Notes under the pieces: model-generated | The model's database searches: none | What the model saw: only the letters and a program-made list of their open reading frames with translations | What the model was told of the DNA's origin: nothing | Position numbers and translations under genes: made by a program | NCBI RefSeq assembly: GCF_008831285.2 | Contig: NC_045147.1 | Coordinates: 13,248,854 to 13,308,853 of the forward strand | Direction: 5' to 3' | Length of the DNA stretch: 60,000 nt | Source of the DNA: Nymphaea colorata | Taxonomy: Eukaryota > Streptophyta > Magnoliopsida > Nymphaeales > Nymphaeaceae | In this document: positions 9,901 to 22,693 of the stretch, piece by piece | Position numbering within the stretch: the stretch's first letter is position 1 | Layout: the number at the start of each line of letters is the position of its first letter

Positions 9901-11308
9901 CCAACGACTGAGGGGAGCCATGCTCACGCCTGAATGTCTCTGAAGAGATAGCATGAGTGATAGCATTGTCAGTGTTGATCTGCAAATACCCAACTGCTGG
10001 CGGTCCTCTTCGAATACCTTCAAGCCTCATTGGCTGAGCTGCAGCGCCCTCTTCTAGGTGAAGTCCAGAAAACGCGTTCTTCTTCTCAAGCTCTTCAGCT
10101 ACTTCAAGCGGCTTCATCACTGGCTTTAATTTCTTACCCTGTCCTTTCGATGATTTCTTACTATCTGACAAAACAGACCTGTCGTCTGCAAATTCTTCCG
10201 CATCCATTCTCGAAGTCTCGGCTTCTCTCTCTTCAACTTTAGGCGAATCCGTAGCTGTCATCTCTGGGCTCAATTTAGTCGCAGTCGCGATCAGGATGTC
10301 ATTCAGTTGAACTGATTCAGACCGTTTTAACGGTGTGTCCAAGGATCCTTCCTCAATGCTGCCACTAACGGAGTGTGGATCGTTCCCGACGGCAATTCTA
10401 TCATTCAGATTCAATTCCTCCACCAACGCCTGGGTTGAAGCATCAGGAACTTCTCCGTTTAGCATTTCATGACCTTCTGGCCCCTTCAAGGAGACCTCAA
10501 CAAACTTATTCCCGCCATTGTCCTTGACGTCTTCTTTATCAATTTCCGCATCAGGAACAGAAGAATTTCCCTCCTTAGCACCCAAGGCATCAACTGGAGG
10601 TGCAGATTCTTCAGCATCCCTTCTGGCCAGACCCTTTTCATCTTCTTCACCTTCTCCCTTCACCAACTCCTCCTGCTCATTTTCCTCTCCTACTGCTGAA
10701 AATGAGGCGTTTTCCTCTGACGCGGCCGCTCTTTGAAGAGAAGTCCTCCTAAACTTGATCGCAGCAGCATGAGGAGTTGGAACCGACCTGGAAGCAGCGG
10801 CAGCCGCTGCGAGAGCAGCTCCGGGCCTAGGATTCGGCTTGATAACCCCAAAGAGCGACGGCAATGGCGAACTTCCGCGCGCCGGCGTAATCTTCGCAGA
10901 AAGATCTCCATCCCCGGGCTTCCTCCTCAAGAATCCGAGCCTCGACTCGGAGAAAACCGAGCGCGGCAAGCTGATGACGCTGGTTTTGTCCTCCGATTTG
11001 TCCGATTTCGGGCTGTCCGCAGTCGAAACCTCCGGATCGACCTCGGAATCAACTCCCGGAGCACGAACTTCTAGGGTGTCGGATTCAGGTTTTGGAGGGA
11101 AGAGAGGGCGAAAGGGAAGCTCAGAGCGAGGCGAGGAAGGGGATGAGGAAGATGAAGAGGAGAACGAATCCGCGGAGTCGTTGAGGATGTCGTCGACGGT
11201 CCGATGGGCGACGACCGCGCCTTCGTCGTCGTCGTCGTCGCCGTCGCTATTCTGCGACTGGAGAAGCGAGTTCAGATCGAGCTCCAACTGCGTCCGTCTC
11301 CCAGCCAT
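6952..11308 (-). CDS. VPS8: VPS8, CORVET tethering subunit (5' half, six exons)
   Basis: Minus-strand gene with exons 9800-11308, 8562-8870, 8206-8454, 7993-8113, 7759-7901 and 6952-7579. All junctions are GT-AG and the phases match, giving 986 codons plus one base. The ATG at 11308 begins MAGRRTQLELDLNSLL, the N-terminus I associate with plant VPS8. Exon 1 encodes about 450 acidic, Ser-rich, probably disordered residues, including a Asp run from a GTC/GAC triplet repeat (about 11224-11250), and then the start of a WD40-type propeller that continues in exons 2-5 (LTVWDVQKG). Exon 6 matches the VPS8 core region (WKERVRVLQKAGDWMGALD). VPS8 is the Rab5-effector subunit of CORVET, which tethers endosomes before fusion. 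The usual protein is far longer, so the C-terminal half is missing from this window. Confidence 0.85.
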
Positions 11309-12517
11309 CGTCGGCGAGCCCCGTCCCGGAGATAACGAGGCTTCGCCGTCCTCCTCCCTTTCGTTCTTTCGTGGGAAAATTGGAGGCGAAGGAACCGACG
11401 CACACCGGAAATGAAATCCCGGGAACAGCAAGCCGGTCTGACTGCGGGGGACCGAGGTCGGATCTGGTCATATTGGCAAATCACCGCCCCTGTAAGTGAT
11501 TTGAGATCCTCACCGTCCATCAGTTGGAAGAGGCAGCGGGGGCACAGCAGCAGCGCAGGTAATGTCCGTTGATCACTGGCCAAAGTGACGTCAAGGGACC
11601 ACGAGTCCCATCTCCTCAGCTGAATCTGAATGACCCGTCAAGGCTTTCACCGTTCGAGGTCTTCACTCTTCAGAACAAACTGACCGGACCATGTAATGGT
11701 GAGGGTGCCCCGAGGGGCAATCAAATGGACCTTGCATGGTAGGAACGTATCAAACGGGTCCAAATCCTAATCGCACTTTGACTCGTTATACAATTTAAGT
11801 GAGTCGATTGAATCCAAATTTGAGATCCAATAAAAAAAAAATCCTTCACAATTACGTGTAAGAATTCGAATCATAGCATCAAGATTTGGATTTACAAGTC
11901 CAAATTTAACTCACTAAAAAAGTTTCTAATAAGTTGTAGATTTTATATAAATTGAAACTATTTAAGGTTGTTTGACAACAATAATAACACATTGTTCTTG
12001 CTTTATAAATTTGTTTTAAAAAATAAATTTACCCCTTTTTTTCGAAACATTAAAAATATATCATTGTTACAAAACAGCCTCTTTATATGGTCATCAAGCT
12101 CCTAACATGAGGGATGACTAATTGAGAAACATTGAATATATATGCATTATTCGGCCCAAAGAGTCTATATCCACACGATCTACCTTTTCTTTCATAATTT
12201 AAACCACTCAATGCATATTTATACATTTTCAAGGCCACAAGAGCAATAGGTTGACGTCAATCTTAGGAATAAAGAAAAAAACATTGACTAGAAGATTTGG
12301 CAGAAATTCTTTGCATTATATTTTCTTCTATTCTAGGCTCTAACACAGGTAGAACCTACAAGATTATGTCAATAAAAGCACACCCCAACATTTTATATGC
12401 AATATGCATTGACAAACATGCTAGCACATAAATTTATTGAGTAGGTGCACTATGAATGCTCATCAAGTACCAAATATTATAGCTATGTACCAAGATTCAT
12501 ATGGATGGAAATTTGTG

Positions 12518-12518
<1 letters not shown>

Positions 12519-12573
<55 letters not shown>

Positions 12574-12600
12574 GGGGGGGGGGGAGAGAGAGAAAGAAAG
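12519..12600. repeat. Compound microsatellite (TA)n-(GA)n-(G)n
   Basis: Eighteen TA units (12519-12554), then GA repeats, a run of about 12 G and further GA/GAAA repeats. Confidence 0.9.
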
Positions 12601-14071
12601 AAAGAGCCGATAAAATGAAAATATATAACAAAATTTGGGGACAAGAGGTCCCCCAACTACAAAAAAAACAATCCGCAAAAAACAAACTGCAAAAACAACA
12701 TGAAGAAGAAATATACAATACAATGCATAGAAAAATAAGAAAGTCGGGGTGAGAGAGAGAGAGCAATAGCTGACGGGGAATTGGATTTAAGACGTTCAAA
12801 GTGAAGAAATACTCCTAGAATTTAATAATCAACCTTTATTGGTATAACGTGGTAGTGGTAGGGTTGTACGTGTGTTAGAATTACACCAAAATAAAAAAAA
12901 AATCTGCTGAAATATATTTATGTTAGCGAAGGAAATCTAGAGTCCAATACTGTCGGCAACATATCAGTCTTCCCCTGCATAGGCCCTTATTTTTGGATTT
13001 TATGCATTAAAAAATCATATAAATAATATATTTAAAATTAAAAAAATAAAACTTATATTGGCCATCATATACAGAATAATACCAACACGGCTTTAGAGAC
13101 AAACTTCACGAAATTCAAGTCGTTGTAACCCGGCAGACTTCTGATGCCCTTGAAATCTTCGATATGGATTGAAAAGTCGGTGCCATAATGCACCCATTGA
13201 TACGATTGACTCAGCTATATATAAATGCGTGGTCTTAACGTCTTATTAGTCATGTGTAGATGGTCCTATTCAACTATAAACAAAAGCATGTAATGACAGT
13301 TCCCATAATGCTGACCCTTGATCTCCATAATGGATGGTGGGGATCGATGCCGGAGCATTTTAACAATGTGATCGAGGAGATGATGTGACCAGCTCATGAG
13401 AGCTAACCCCTTGAAAGATATGTGCGTTTTCTCATGGCAGTGAGAAGCATTGGTCAAATAAAAATTAAGCTGCCAACTATTTAAAGCGCAACCAAGTCTC
13501 ACATCTGGAACGTGGTTCCCTTGTATAGGAAGCAACATAAAAGGAGGGAAAAAAAATCAGCTGCGTTATTTGACACAGTAGGAAGAACCTTTCAACTTTT
13601 GATGGTAAATGGTAGAATGATTAATCCAAAAGAATACCAAATTGAGAACATAATGAGAACAAGAGGTCGTTGGAACACCGTGGAACAGAACGAACGCGTT
13701 TTGTATACGAGAAATCAACGCAAACATTGAACAAAAAATGGACTAGATATGGAAGACAAAGAACAGTGAGTATAAAAGGGCGTTCCAATGTATTTCGTGG
13801 TTTACCACAGAACAAACCTAGAAGAACATCTAGCAGTCTCTCCCTTGACCCCGAGCTGGCTCCTTTTCTCTTTCTCTCCTTCTCATCCGTCCCCGCCCCT
13901 CGCCCTTTCTCTCCTTCACCTCCGTTCTCCTGCACACAAGTCACGGTCGCTTGCCCGCAGGTGACGTTTGGATGCTTGACAATTTTAACATATTTGATTA
14001 GAAAATATGAACAAGTCAGACATGACATGTTGGTCCAGAGAAAACCCCACAACATTCAAAGTAAGAAAGTT

Positions 14072-14091
14072 TATATATATATATATATATA
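14072..14091. repeat. (TA)n microsatellite
   Basis: About ten TA units in AT-rich intergenic DNA. Confidence 0.85.
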
Positions 14092-14355
14092 ATAGAAACC
14101 ATATCTTTAAGTCAAGTCAGGGATAAAAATCAAATCCTTTGATTTTGATTTTTAAAGTGTTTTTTGCAATGATGAATTGATGCAAAACATATACTAAGTT
14201 ATAAGTTATCATGATGTTTTTATAATAAAAAAGAATGGACGACCCCGATGACATGATAATAAAACATCAACGTTTTTTCAGTAAAACAACTGTATCAAAA
14301 CATGTTATATATCAAACTAGTTTTTATAAATATACAAAATGTTTATATCGTATTT

Positions 14356-14488
<133 letters not shown>

Positions 14489-14558
14489 AGTAGATGTCAC
14501 GAGATGATCTTTCCTTGCCAGAACAAAGAGAAAAGGGCTTGGTCAACCGGACTATCAA

Positions 14559-14570
14559 TATAAATAGAGG
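14559..14570 (+). promoter_or_regulatory. TATA box of subtilase A
   Basis: TATAAATAGAGG, 66 bp upstream of the ATG. The same word with at most two changes lies 44-71 bp before the ATG of the other three array members, which supports it as the core promoter. Confidence 0.75.
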
Positions 14571-14624
14571 TTTCCGTTCTCTTCCTCTCTCATAACACGT
14601 CTTCGCTTGGCCTTGGCTCCAAAT

Positions 14625-17600
14625 ATGATTTCTCCTTCACGTCGGAACTTGGTGGCCGGGCTTTCTCTGTGTGTCATCCTGTTTCTCTGTTTAGGAATAT
14701 ATGCAGAAGCCGAAAGCAGCAGAGTGAGTGCCTCGACCTGATGCAACGCTGAAATATAAGTTGTTTCCGCAGGTTTAGTTTCAAAAGCGCCTCTGCTCGT
14801 GAGGATGAATTAATTTGATGGCTTTCTGCTTCTTTTTCTTCTTCTGAACGATGCAGGTGTACATTGTGTATTTGGGAGAGAGGCAACACGAAGATCCCCA
14901 AGTCGTGGTGAATTCACACCATGACTTACTAACTACAATTTTTGGAAGGTACGCTTTCAAGTTTCAACTGACAGTAAACACAAGAAGATCAGCTTTTCCT
15001 CAGTCATCTCCGTGATTTTGCTTTGTCCTCTTTCCTTGCTATTCATTAGATAAGAAGCATTCTGGAACTTCAAGTAATTGGCCATTAATTCCTTTGATTG
15101 GCAGCAAGAAAGCAGCTTTGGAGTCAATCTTGTACAGTTACAAGCATGGGTTTTCTGGTTTTGCTGCAAGGCTTACTGAGACACAGGCAAGAGCCATTGC
15201 AGGTACAGGTTTATTTTGTGGTAACGACTAATAAGCACAACAAAATTTCAGAATATCAGCTTCTAATGAAAATACTATTATTACTATTATTATTATTATC
15301 AACAACCCCGCCCGATAATCTTTCTAAGTTTGGGCTGAGTTAGACTTAGCCAGAATATATAAATATATATATTATAATTATTATAATTAAAAGACACTTT
15401 TTTATTATAATCGGGTTGGTCCAAGCCCTGGCTTGGGCGTTGATGGTATGATTTGAAAGTTTCGCTGTACATCCACAACATGGTTATGAAAGTTCTTACC
15501 GTGTATTTGACTATTGCACGCGATTTACCGACGGCAAGGAGTTTATCATATTAAAAACACTGCCGGCAACAGGAGGATAGCAGCATTTTTTAATTCCAAT
15601 GGAGAGGTCCAACGTGGTCATATAGTTGGCCGGCACATCGAGAGACAGAGGCGGAGTCAAGTGGGAGCGGGCAAAGGCTCTGCCACCATCCCCCCTTCTT
15701 AATTTTTTTTTAATACATGTAAATTTTAAAATAAATTATTTTATTTTGTACAAAAAATTTGAAAAATTATACTCGTTTGTTATCAAAATTTTAAAACTAT
15801 AATTTGATTTTAAAATAAATTATTTTATTTTACATCGTTGGGAGTGCGATTAAATTTCGCACCTCATGTGCACATAAAAGCATTCTTACGAGGATCAATG
15901 TACCTTGTGTCTGCTGCTTCTCTGAGCAAGAAGACTTTACTTAGATACAAAGTTAATTAATTGGAAAGGGTGCATGGCTTATCGTTTTTTGTTCTCCTTT
16001 TGGACGAGTCAAACACAAATGTAAACTGAATTTGGGACGGCATAAAGTTCCTTGAGTATCATTCGTCGCCCATAATTTTTATTTATTTATTTATTTATTA
16101 GATCAAGAAAAAGTTTAGAAACATCAGAGTACCTCACATGAATTCACATCATTCAATTATAAATTTGCAGAGCTTCCGGAAGTTGTTCACGTGATACCCA
16201 GCCAAACCCACAAGCTGCACACGACAAGAAGCTGGGACTATCTGGGGCTTCATCCTGGAACTCCCGACTCACTCCTTTCTACAGTCAACTATGGAGACGG
16301 CGTCATAATTGGAGTCATAGACACCGGTAAGTAAAAATGCATCTAAGAAAGGAGATGAGTTCTATTACAACATTTTCTTGGGAGATTGGGGTGAATACAT
16401 CAGCATTTGTTCTTGGTACTCATGTTTTTTAAATACATGCATCATCCAAAAGTAGCATAAAACATGATGTAATCATGCTGAATGCTTGTTCCTAAACCTA
16501 ATAATGAAATTGCTTGCTTAGTCACAAATTAATGACTTAGAAAAGAAGTGCTATAAAGACATGCATTATAGTGATCTTCCTGCTAGGCACTATCAAACAG
16601 GGGAAGTGGGGCCTTTCGCTCTCATTTGAGCAGGAGGATAATTCTCTCGCTGGATTTATCCAAAAAGAAATGCATTGCCCTTTAAAGTTCAACATTGAAT
16701 TAAATTTAATACATGAAGAGTGACAAAAATCTCAAATCAATTCAGAGCCATTTATAACATCAATCTTGACCTGTGCTAGTGAACTCATCTCACCTCCACA
16801 TTTGTAAGCATCTTAGTTTGCGTTTGATTACCGTGGATCTAAGGTATGCGGTGATCTCAGATCATTGCAGATTTGAACTATGTGGTTTTCAAATCCAAAC
16901 CCCCTCGTCCAAATCTAATTTCAAATCCACACTTTTTATATTAAAGTGTGGACTTGAAATCCGTTGAGGGGTAGAAGCTGAAATCTATATTTTGATATCA
17001 ATATTTTGATATCAATATTTTGATACAACTTCAGCCATCACAGATTTGAGATTCTTTCTGATTTGAGATCCCTTGGGAATCAAACGCAGCCTTAATGCCA
17101 GTTTGGACTGATCTGGTTGTGCCAACCAACTTAATTAGGGATCTGGCCAGAGTCACAAAGCTTCAATGACGAAGGATTAGGTGCGGTTCCATCAAAATGG
17201 AGAGGCAGATGCGATGGAGGAGAGCTCTTCAACACTTCAAACTGCAACAATAAGATAGTCGGTGCCCGGTTCTTTGCCAAGGGAATCATTGCCAAACTTG
17301 GGGGTGTGCCACTGTCGCTTGAAAGTAAGAGAGAGTACCTATCTCCAAGGGATGCAAATGGGCACGGGACGCACACGGCCTCAACTGCAGCCGGCTCCTT
17401 TGTGCGCAATGCAAGCTTCGGCGGCTTAGGTTTGGGGCTGGCCAGAGGGGGCGCGCCTCGAGCTCGCTTGGCCATCTACAAGGCCTGCTGGGGTCCAGGC
17501 GTCTGCGATGCGGCCGACATGTTGGCAGCCTTCGACAGCGCAATCCGCGACGGCGTTGACATCATCTCCGTCTCTGTGGGCACGGACCAACCTCCTCAGC

Positions 17601-20016
17601 CTGGCTACTTGGACAACCAGAACGATCGGTCCATCGGTGCATTCCATGCAGTGGCTAGAGGGATCACGGTTGTTTGCTCCGGCGGCAATGCCGGTCCTTT
17701 CCCGCAGAAGGTCACGAATGGAGCACCATGGATCATGACTGTGGCTGCAAGCACCATAGATCGCTCCTTACCTACTGCCATCACCTTGGGCAACAATCGC
17801 ACACTCATAGTAAGTTCTGAAAATATATTTGCTTTTCGATCGAGTTACTGGGAAGATTCTGAAAGAAGTGCAAATGGCACTTCAGATTGTTGAAAACTTG
17901 AAAATCTAGATGGTTAATACTTTTTAGTGGTAATATTAATCCTAATTGGTTTTGTACGCCTGCAGGGCCAATCAATTTATTTTGGAAAAGGGGTTGGTGG
18001 ACAGAAAAGCTTAGTATTTTCTGCTGATATTGCCAGAGACAATGCCGACCCAAGCTCCAGCACCAGGTGATAGTTTATTTCCATCGATTTGTGAGTTCCT
18101 TTGTTTTGGATGCACAGAGATTTATCATGGTTCAATTCTTCTTAAGATATAATTTCTTTTTTATGAAAAAAATGCCATGCAAGGCTAATTGAGAGATGAT
18201 AATTGATGAATAGTACTGGAATACCCCAGCACTGATCATAAGGAAAACATGTACAAAGCTGGACTTGTCTTGGATCTGAATATGAAAGTTTTCATATAAT
18301 GTTAACTTGAAAGCCCGTCCATATATCACCACCATACATTCACGGTTGCAAAAGGTGAAAGGAGGGAAAAGCTTGACCGGACATTATTCTTCTACTTCCC
18401 TTTATGAAAGTGTAAAATATCTGTTTATTTTGCTTCTATGTATATATATCATTTAATTCCTTCCATCAGTTGTGATGCAGGATCCTTGAATTCCACGCTT
18501 GCTAAGGGGAAAATAGTCCTATGCTTCACAGGCGCAAATGACCCAAGAGAACAATACCTCATAGCAGCATCCACCGTTTTTGGAGCAGGAGGAGCTGGCA
18601 TCATCTTCGCAATGCACACAATCAATATCCTTATTCCTTTTTCTCTTAGGCCAGCAGTTCAAGTGGACTATGAGATTGGCACTGAAATCCTTGCCTACAT
18701 CAAGGCTACAAGGTGCATAATATTTGTTTTTTCTTTAGAACTCTCTCTCTCTGTGTCTCTCTCTCTCTCTCACACGCGCCCGCACCCACACACACATATG
18801 TATATGTATATGGAAATTGGTGTATCCTATACCACTTATGTTAGGGATAAAAGCCAGACCTCTTTAAGTTCTTAAAATAGTTTTTATTGGACAGCCAGGA
18901 AAGGATTATATACATGCACAATGTTTTGCAGGGATCCAACAACAATGATCAGCCTTACACATGATACAATAGGAAAGGTGGTCTCTCCAAAGGTTGCCTA
19001 CTTCTCTTCAAGAGGCCCTAATTCTCTCTCACTTGATGTCCTAAAGGTACTATAACATGCAGAACTGCTAACAATATTTGCCTTTTCCTCTTCTTTCGCC
19101 CATTTTGGTTTTCAGAAAAAAAAAAAAAGGTCTTCAATCGTAAAACAAGCTGCTTCTAACTTTACTACTTCAGCCTGATATAGCTGCTCCTGGAGTCAAT
19201 ATCTTGGCAGCAGGCTCAGGCTTCAAGCCCTTTTTCTTCGACTCCGGAACATCCATGGCGTGCCCCCATGTCTCTGCAGTAGCAGCCTTGCTTAAGTCCC
19301 TCCATCCCCACTGGAGTCCTGCTGCCATAAAGTCTGCCATAGTCACTACAGGTAAGTTCTCTAAATATATGATTGATCACCTCCAAACTACAGCTGTATA
19401 TTTTATGTTTATAACTATTAATCTCACTAGTAAACATGTCACCGCAGCCTCAGTAACCAACAGATTTGGCGGACCCATCACAGCAGAAGGAGGCCCTCGA
19501 AAGAGTGCCGACCCATTTGACTTTGGAGGAGGCCACATCGATCCCAATAGAGCAGCAAACCCTGGTTTGGTTTATGATATGGGTGTCGCAGACTACGTTC
19601 AGTTCCTCTGCTCTCTAGGATATAGCAGTTCCGCAATTAGCCGCTTGACCGTTAAGGCAACATCATGTGAAGCAAGGGGCTCTGTTTCTGAACTCAACCT
19701 TCCTTCCATCACAATTTCTGGTCTTAAGAAAAATACCACCGTGTCGAGAACAGTTACAAATGTTGGTCCTGTTCGTTCCACTTACAGAGTCAAGGTTGAA
19801 GCTCCCTCTGGTGTGAGGGTGTCGGTGGAGCCTCAGACGCTGAGCTTCAATAACAAGGCCGAGTCCTTAACTTTCAGAGTCACTTTCTCACCAGTTCATG
19901 AGATACAAGGTGATTTCTCCTTTGGTAGCCTCACGTGGATGAATGGGGAGCATGTGGTTCGGATTCCGCTCGTTACCCGGGTTGTAATTCAAGATTCATA
20001 TGCTGACATCTCCTAG
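14625..20016 (+). CDS. Subtilase A, SBT3-type secreted serine protease
   Basis: Ten exons: 14625-14723, 14857-14948, 15105-15202, 16171-16326, 17139-17809, 17966-18066, 18470-18712, 18932-19046, 19174-19351, 19448-20016, all GT-AG and in phase, giving 773 aa. A hydrophobic signal peptide ([17 protein letters not shown]) is followed by an I9 propeptide ([10 protein letters not shown]), a probable maturation site before [10 protein letters not shown], and the S8 catalytic domain with Asp147 (IDTG), His224 (GHGTH), Asn332 (SGGNAGP) and Ser552 (SGTSMACPH). A PA domain lies between His and Ser (exons 6-7), and a Fn3-like domain closes the protein. Secretion to the cell wall or apoplast is inferred. 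The Asp sits at the end of exon 4, His and Asn in exon 5, Ser in exon 9. Intron 9 (96 nt) is in frame and stop-free. Arabidopsis SBT3 proteases are the closest family I recognise; the substrate is unknown. Confidence 0.93.
15203..16170. other. Intron 3 of subtilase A with decayed repeat
   Basis: 968 bp. A stretch near 15640-15860 (GGCGGAGTC... GGCTCTGCCACC, then AT-rich sequence with a repeated AAATTATTTTATTTT word) resembles the scattered GGCGGAGCC-type repeats common in plant introns. No coding signal was seen. Confidence 0.4.
16816..17091. mobile_element. Tourist-like MITE in intron 4 of subtilase A
   Basis: 276 bp with imperfect 17-bp inverted ends (GTTTGCGTTTGATTACC and the complement of GGGAATCAAACGCAGCC, three mismatches). 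TTA lies on both sides (16813-16815, 17092-17094), the 3-bp target duplication of PIF/Harbinger elements. The interior holds three AATATTTTGATATC-type repeats near 16986-17025. The same element, lacking its right end, sits at the same place in subtilase E. Confidence 0.65.
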
Positions 20017-22472
20017 GTTGAATTGATATCACACTATTTAATTTGTTGTCACATGTGAGAAAATAAGGTGGTTTTGCCTTTTTAAATTGAAGCAAATAAG
20101 ATGCAAAGTGCCACTTCAATGTCGAAAGTATAATGTGAATCAAGTATAAAGAAGCCTATTGCCTAGCTTGTTCATTTTCTGTCCTCTGTTTTTTTTATTG
20201 TAATGAGATGCATTAATCGTTATCCGCTGCACTTGTAAGGAATCTGCTTAAAGTGAAGGACAAGCATTTGTAGCTAACAATGCAATATCGCCAACCCATT
20301 TAAAGCTGATGACTATAGTAGCACGATTATAGTAGTGGCTTGATGATGATGAAGGTAACAGTACGCGACATATGAGAGAGGGAGAGAGGGAGGGGGAGAT
20401 CACTCTTAACTAAAATTAGTTCATGGGAATTTCCACATGTAAATTAACACTACCAAGTTCACAGATATGAAGTCCCGAGGACTGTAGAACACTAGGCGGT
20501 AAGGCAGTTCACTCCAAGAGGATACCCGTTACGGTGACTATCATACCTCAGTGCGCTATTCTTTTGGATGATCTTAAAAGGTTATAAAACATGCTCATTG
20601 AACTAGGGATGAGGGCTTTAGGTTTTTTTTCCTGAGAGGAGGGGCTACGGCTCCTCCTTACGAGAGTGAAAAAATAATCACTCACCCTGAAAAAAAAAAG
20701 AAATCATAGTTACGAATAGGTTCCTGTTCTAGTCAAATGTTTAGCAAGAGCTAGGGATATTCAACCACATGCAAGTAAGACCGATCCATGAAGCCAGTCT
20801 GGATTATTTCAGCTGAACTAGAGCCCATGCTCCAGTAGGTCATCACCTTATGACAAACTGCAGCCAATCTGAGGAAATATGGAATTGCACCAAGCCGCTG
20901 ATCCAAGTTGGTTCCTGAGGCGTAGATGTGAGAGTTGCTAAATAGTACAATACTATTACCAATAACATTTAAATATACAGCATGGGAAGGTCTAAGGGAA
21001 TGGTTACATATAAGGATTGTGCTATATATATAAATAGATTCTGAGTGTAAAACTATGCTATAACTTTATAAAAAGCCTAATAATGATCAAATTCATAGAT
21101 GCTTTTTGTTTTAAGCATGCATCGTATCAGGCGAGTCGACTACAAAATCGACAGAAATGGAAGATCTAGTTGACCTGCAACTAGAAGTATCTAGCAGCAT
21201 TAGGAAAACTGAGTTTTCCATAGAAACTGACAGTGCGGAGTGCGGACTGTGGATTTAAGAGATCTCCTCAAAGATGCTATGAGGCCGGGGATCACCCAAA
21301 AGAGGCCTAATCAACACCCGTTCCAACAATAGAAGATGGAAAGTTAGCACAGAGTCAAACGCTAGGTCAAGATTCTCTTTGCTTTGGGACAACGTGAAGA
21401 ATAAAAAAACAAACAGCTATGAACATGCGAGGCAGACCCTTGTGGAAATGCCTATAAGTTGTTGCGATAATGCTGTGGGCAGATGGGATAATTTCCATGC
21501 ATGAAATTGGTCTCTAATTATATGCACATTAATTAATTAACATTTCAATGTAGATATTTGATCAGTAGGGTTAGGTAACTTTTTTTTTCTGATGTATCAT
21601 TTTATGGCCTGTGTCCCAACAGTTTTCAGGGTATCTTGAACATTTGATGGTCTAAAAGTGACCCAAAAAGTAAAAATCAACATAAAAAGTTGACACATAA
21701 ATTATATTAAACATTATTTAATAGACAGTTTTCATCTTCAAAAAAGTATTTGTAATAAGATGTACTGGCACGAGTTTACCCTAAAATATTTGGGGATCAA
21801 CATGTCTCTTTCCACTTTATTGCCGAGGACAAAAATCCCATAAAGAATTGGCCATGGTGACAAGTGAGTAATTAGGTCAAGACAGAAAAACAAGATGGAC
21901 ACAGTATATGTTGGCATTCTTTAGGCCATTTGCACTTCACAGCCAGCCAAACACTGTATAAGACATATCGCTTTAACCAGGCTAGATGGTTGGACTCAAT
22001 ACCATCAAGTTGAAGAAAGACTGAACGCAAATACCAAGGGTGGTGCATCTCTTGCATAAACTGGCAGAGGTCTGCCTAAACCACGGACAGATCTCAAACA
22101 CAAATAGTTTTAGACTATACATATTTATTTATTTTTTTGAAGACAAACCTTCATAATATGCATATATGTGAAGATATGCAGCTTCAAAATTTAACTTTCG
22201 AACTCTGTGAACTTGATCATATTAGGTACAAATCTTAGGCATATGCATCACACATGATCGCACACACACAACTGTATGCTCATTGTTACTCCCGTTGGTT
22301 GATATACGTACTCATGGCTCACGTGACCAAGCTCCAGATTCCAGAGTTTCTCCCCATTCTCGATAGAACTGACTTAGTGATCAACGCGCCATCAAGAGTT
22401 TGTTTGCTACAACTGCACTTCTTCCCTTCTCCTTTTTTTTTTTTTTTTTTTTTAAGAAAAGCACTCCAAGGA

Positions 22473-22474
<2 letters not shown>
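20017..22474. other. Intergenic region between subtilases A and B
   Basis: The first ~150 bp form the 3' UTR of A and share AATAAG and TGCCACTT words with the other copies. Beyond that I see only AT-rich unique sequence with a few GA runs. No gene or element was recognised. Confidence 0.5.

Positions 22475-22546
<72 letters not shown>
22475..22546. repeat. (AT)36 microsatellite in subtilase B promoter
   Basis: 72 bp of perfect AT repeat, preceded by a poly-T run (about 22433-22453). It ends 79 bp before the TATA box of subtilase B, almost the same place as the array in front of A. Confidence 0.9.
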
Positions 22547-22549
<3 letters not shown>

Positions 22550-22625
22550 GTGATGCTTCCCTGCATGTGCAGGCAATAGATAAAAAGTGCAATAAAAAAA
22601 GTTTTTTTGAGATGCAGACTATCCA

Positions 22626-22637
22626 TATAAATGTAGG
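22626..22637 (+). promoter_or_regulatory. TATA box of subtilase B
   Basis: TATAAATGTAGG, 68 bp upstream of the ATG. It is the least similar of the four array TATA words but occupies the same position. Confidence 0.65.
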
Positions 22638-22693
22638 GTCTCCTTCCTCTTCCTGCCAAGCAAAGGCTTCTTTTTTGGCCTAGTTCTCCAAGT

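Noticed and set aside
10839-11414. 191-codon plus-strand frame
   Set aside because: Antisense shadow of GC-rich VPS8 exon 1; no signature of its own.
9776-11431. Upstream extension of VPS8 exon 1 to 11431 and read-through to 9776
   Set aside because: The conserved N-terminus starts at the ATG at 11308, and a good donor lies after 9800 whose splicing to 8870 restores the WD40 sequence.
12463-12799. Open frames on both strands with SLSLSL, IYIYIY and ERERER runs
   Set aside because: They are translations of the TA/GA microsatellite; no codon bias and both strands open.
17131-17475. Minus-strand frame of 114 codons, repeated at 54492-54836
   Set aside because: Antisense shadow of exon 5 in subtilases A and E; its conservation only reflects the sense-strand similarity.
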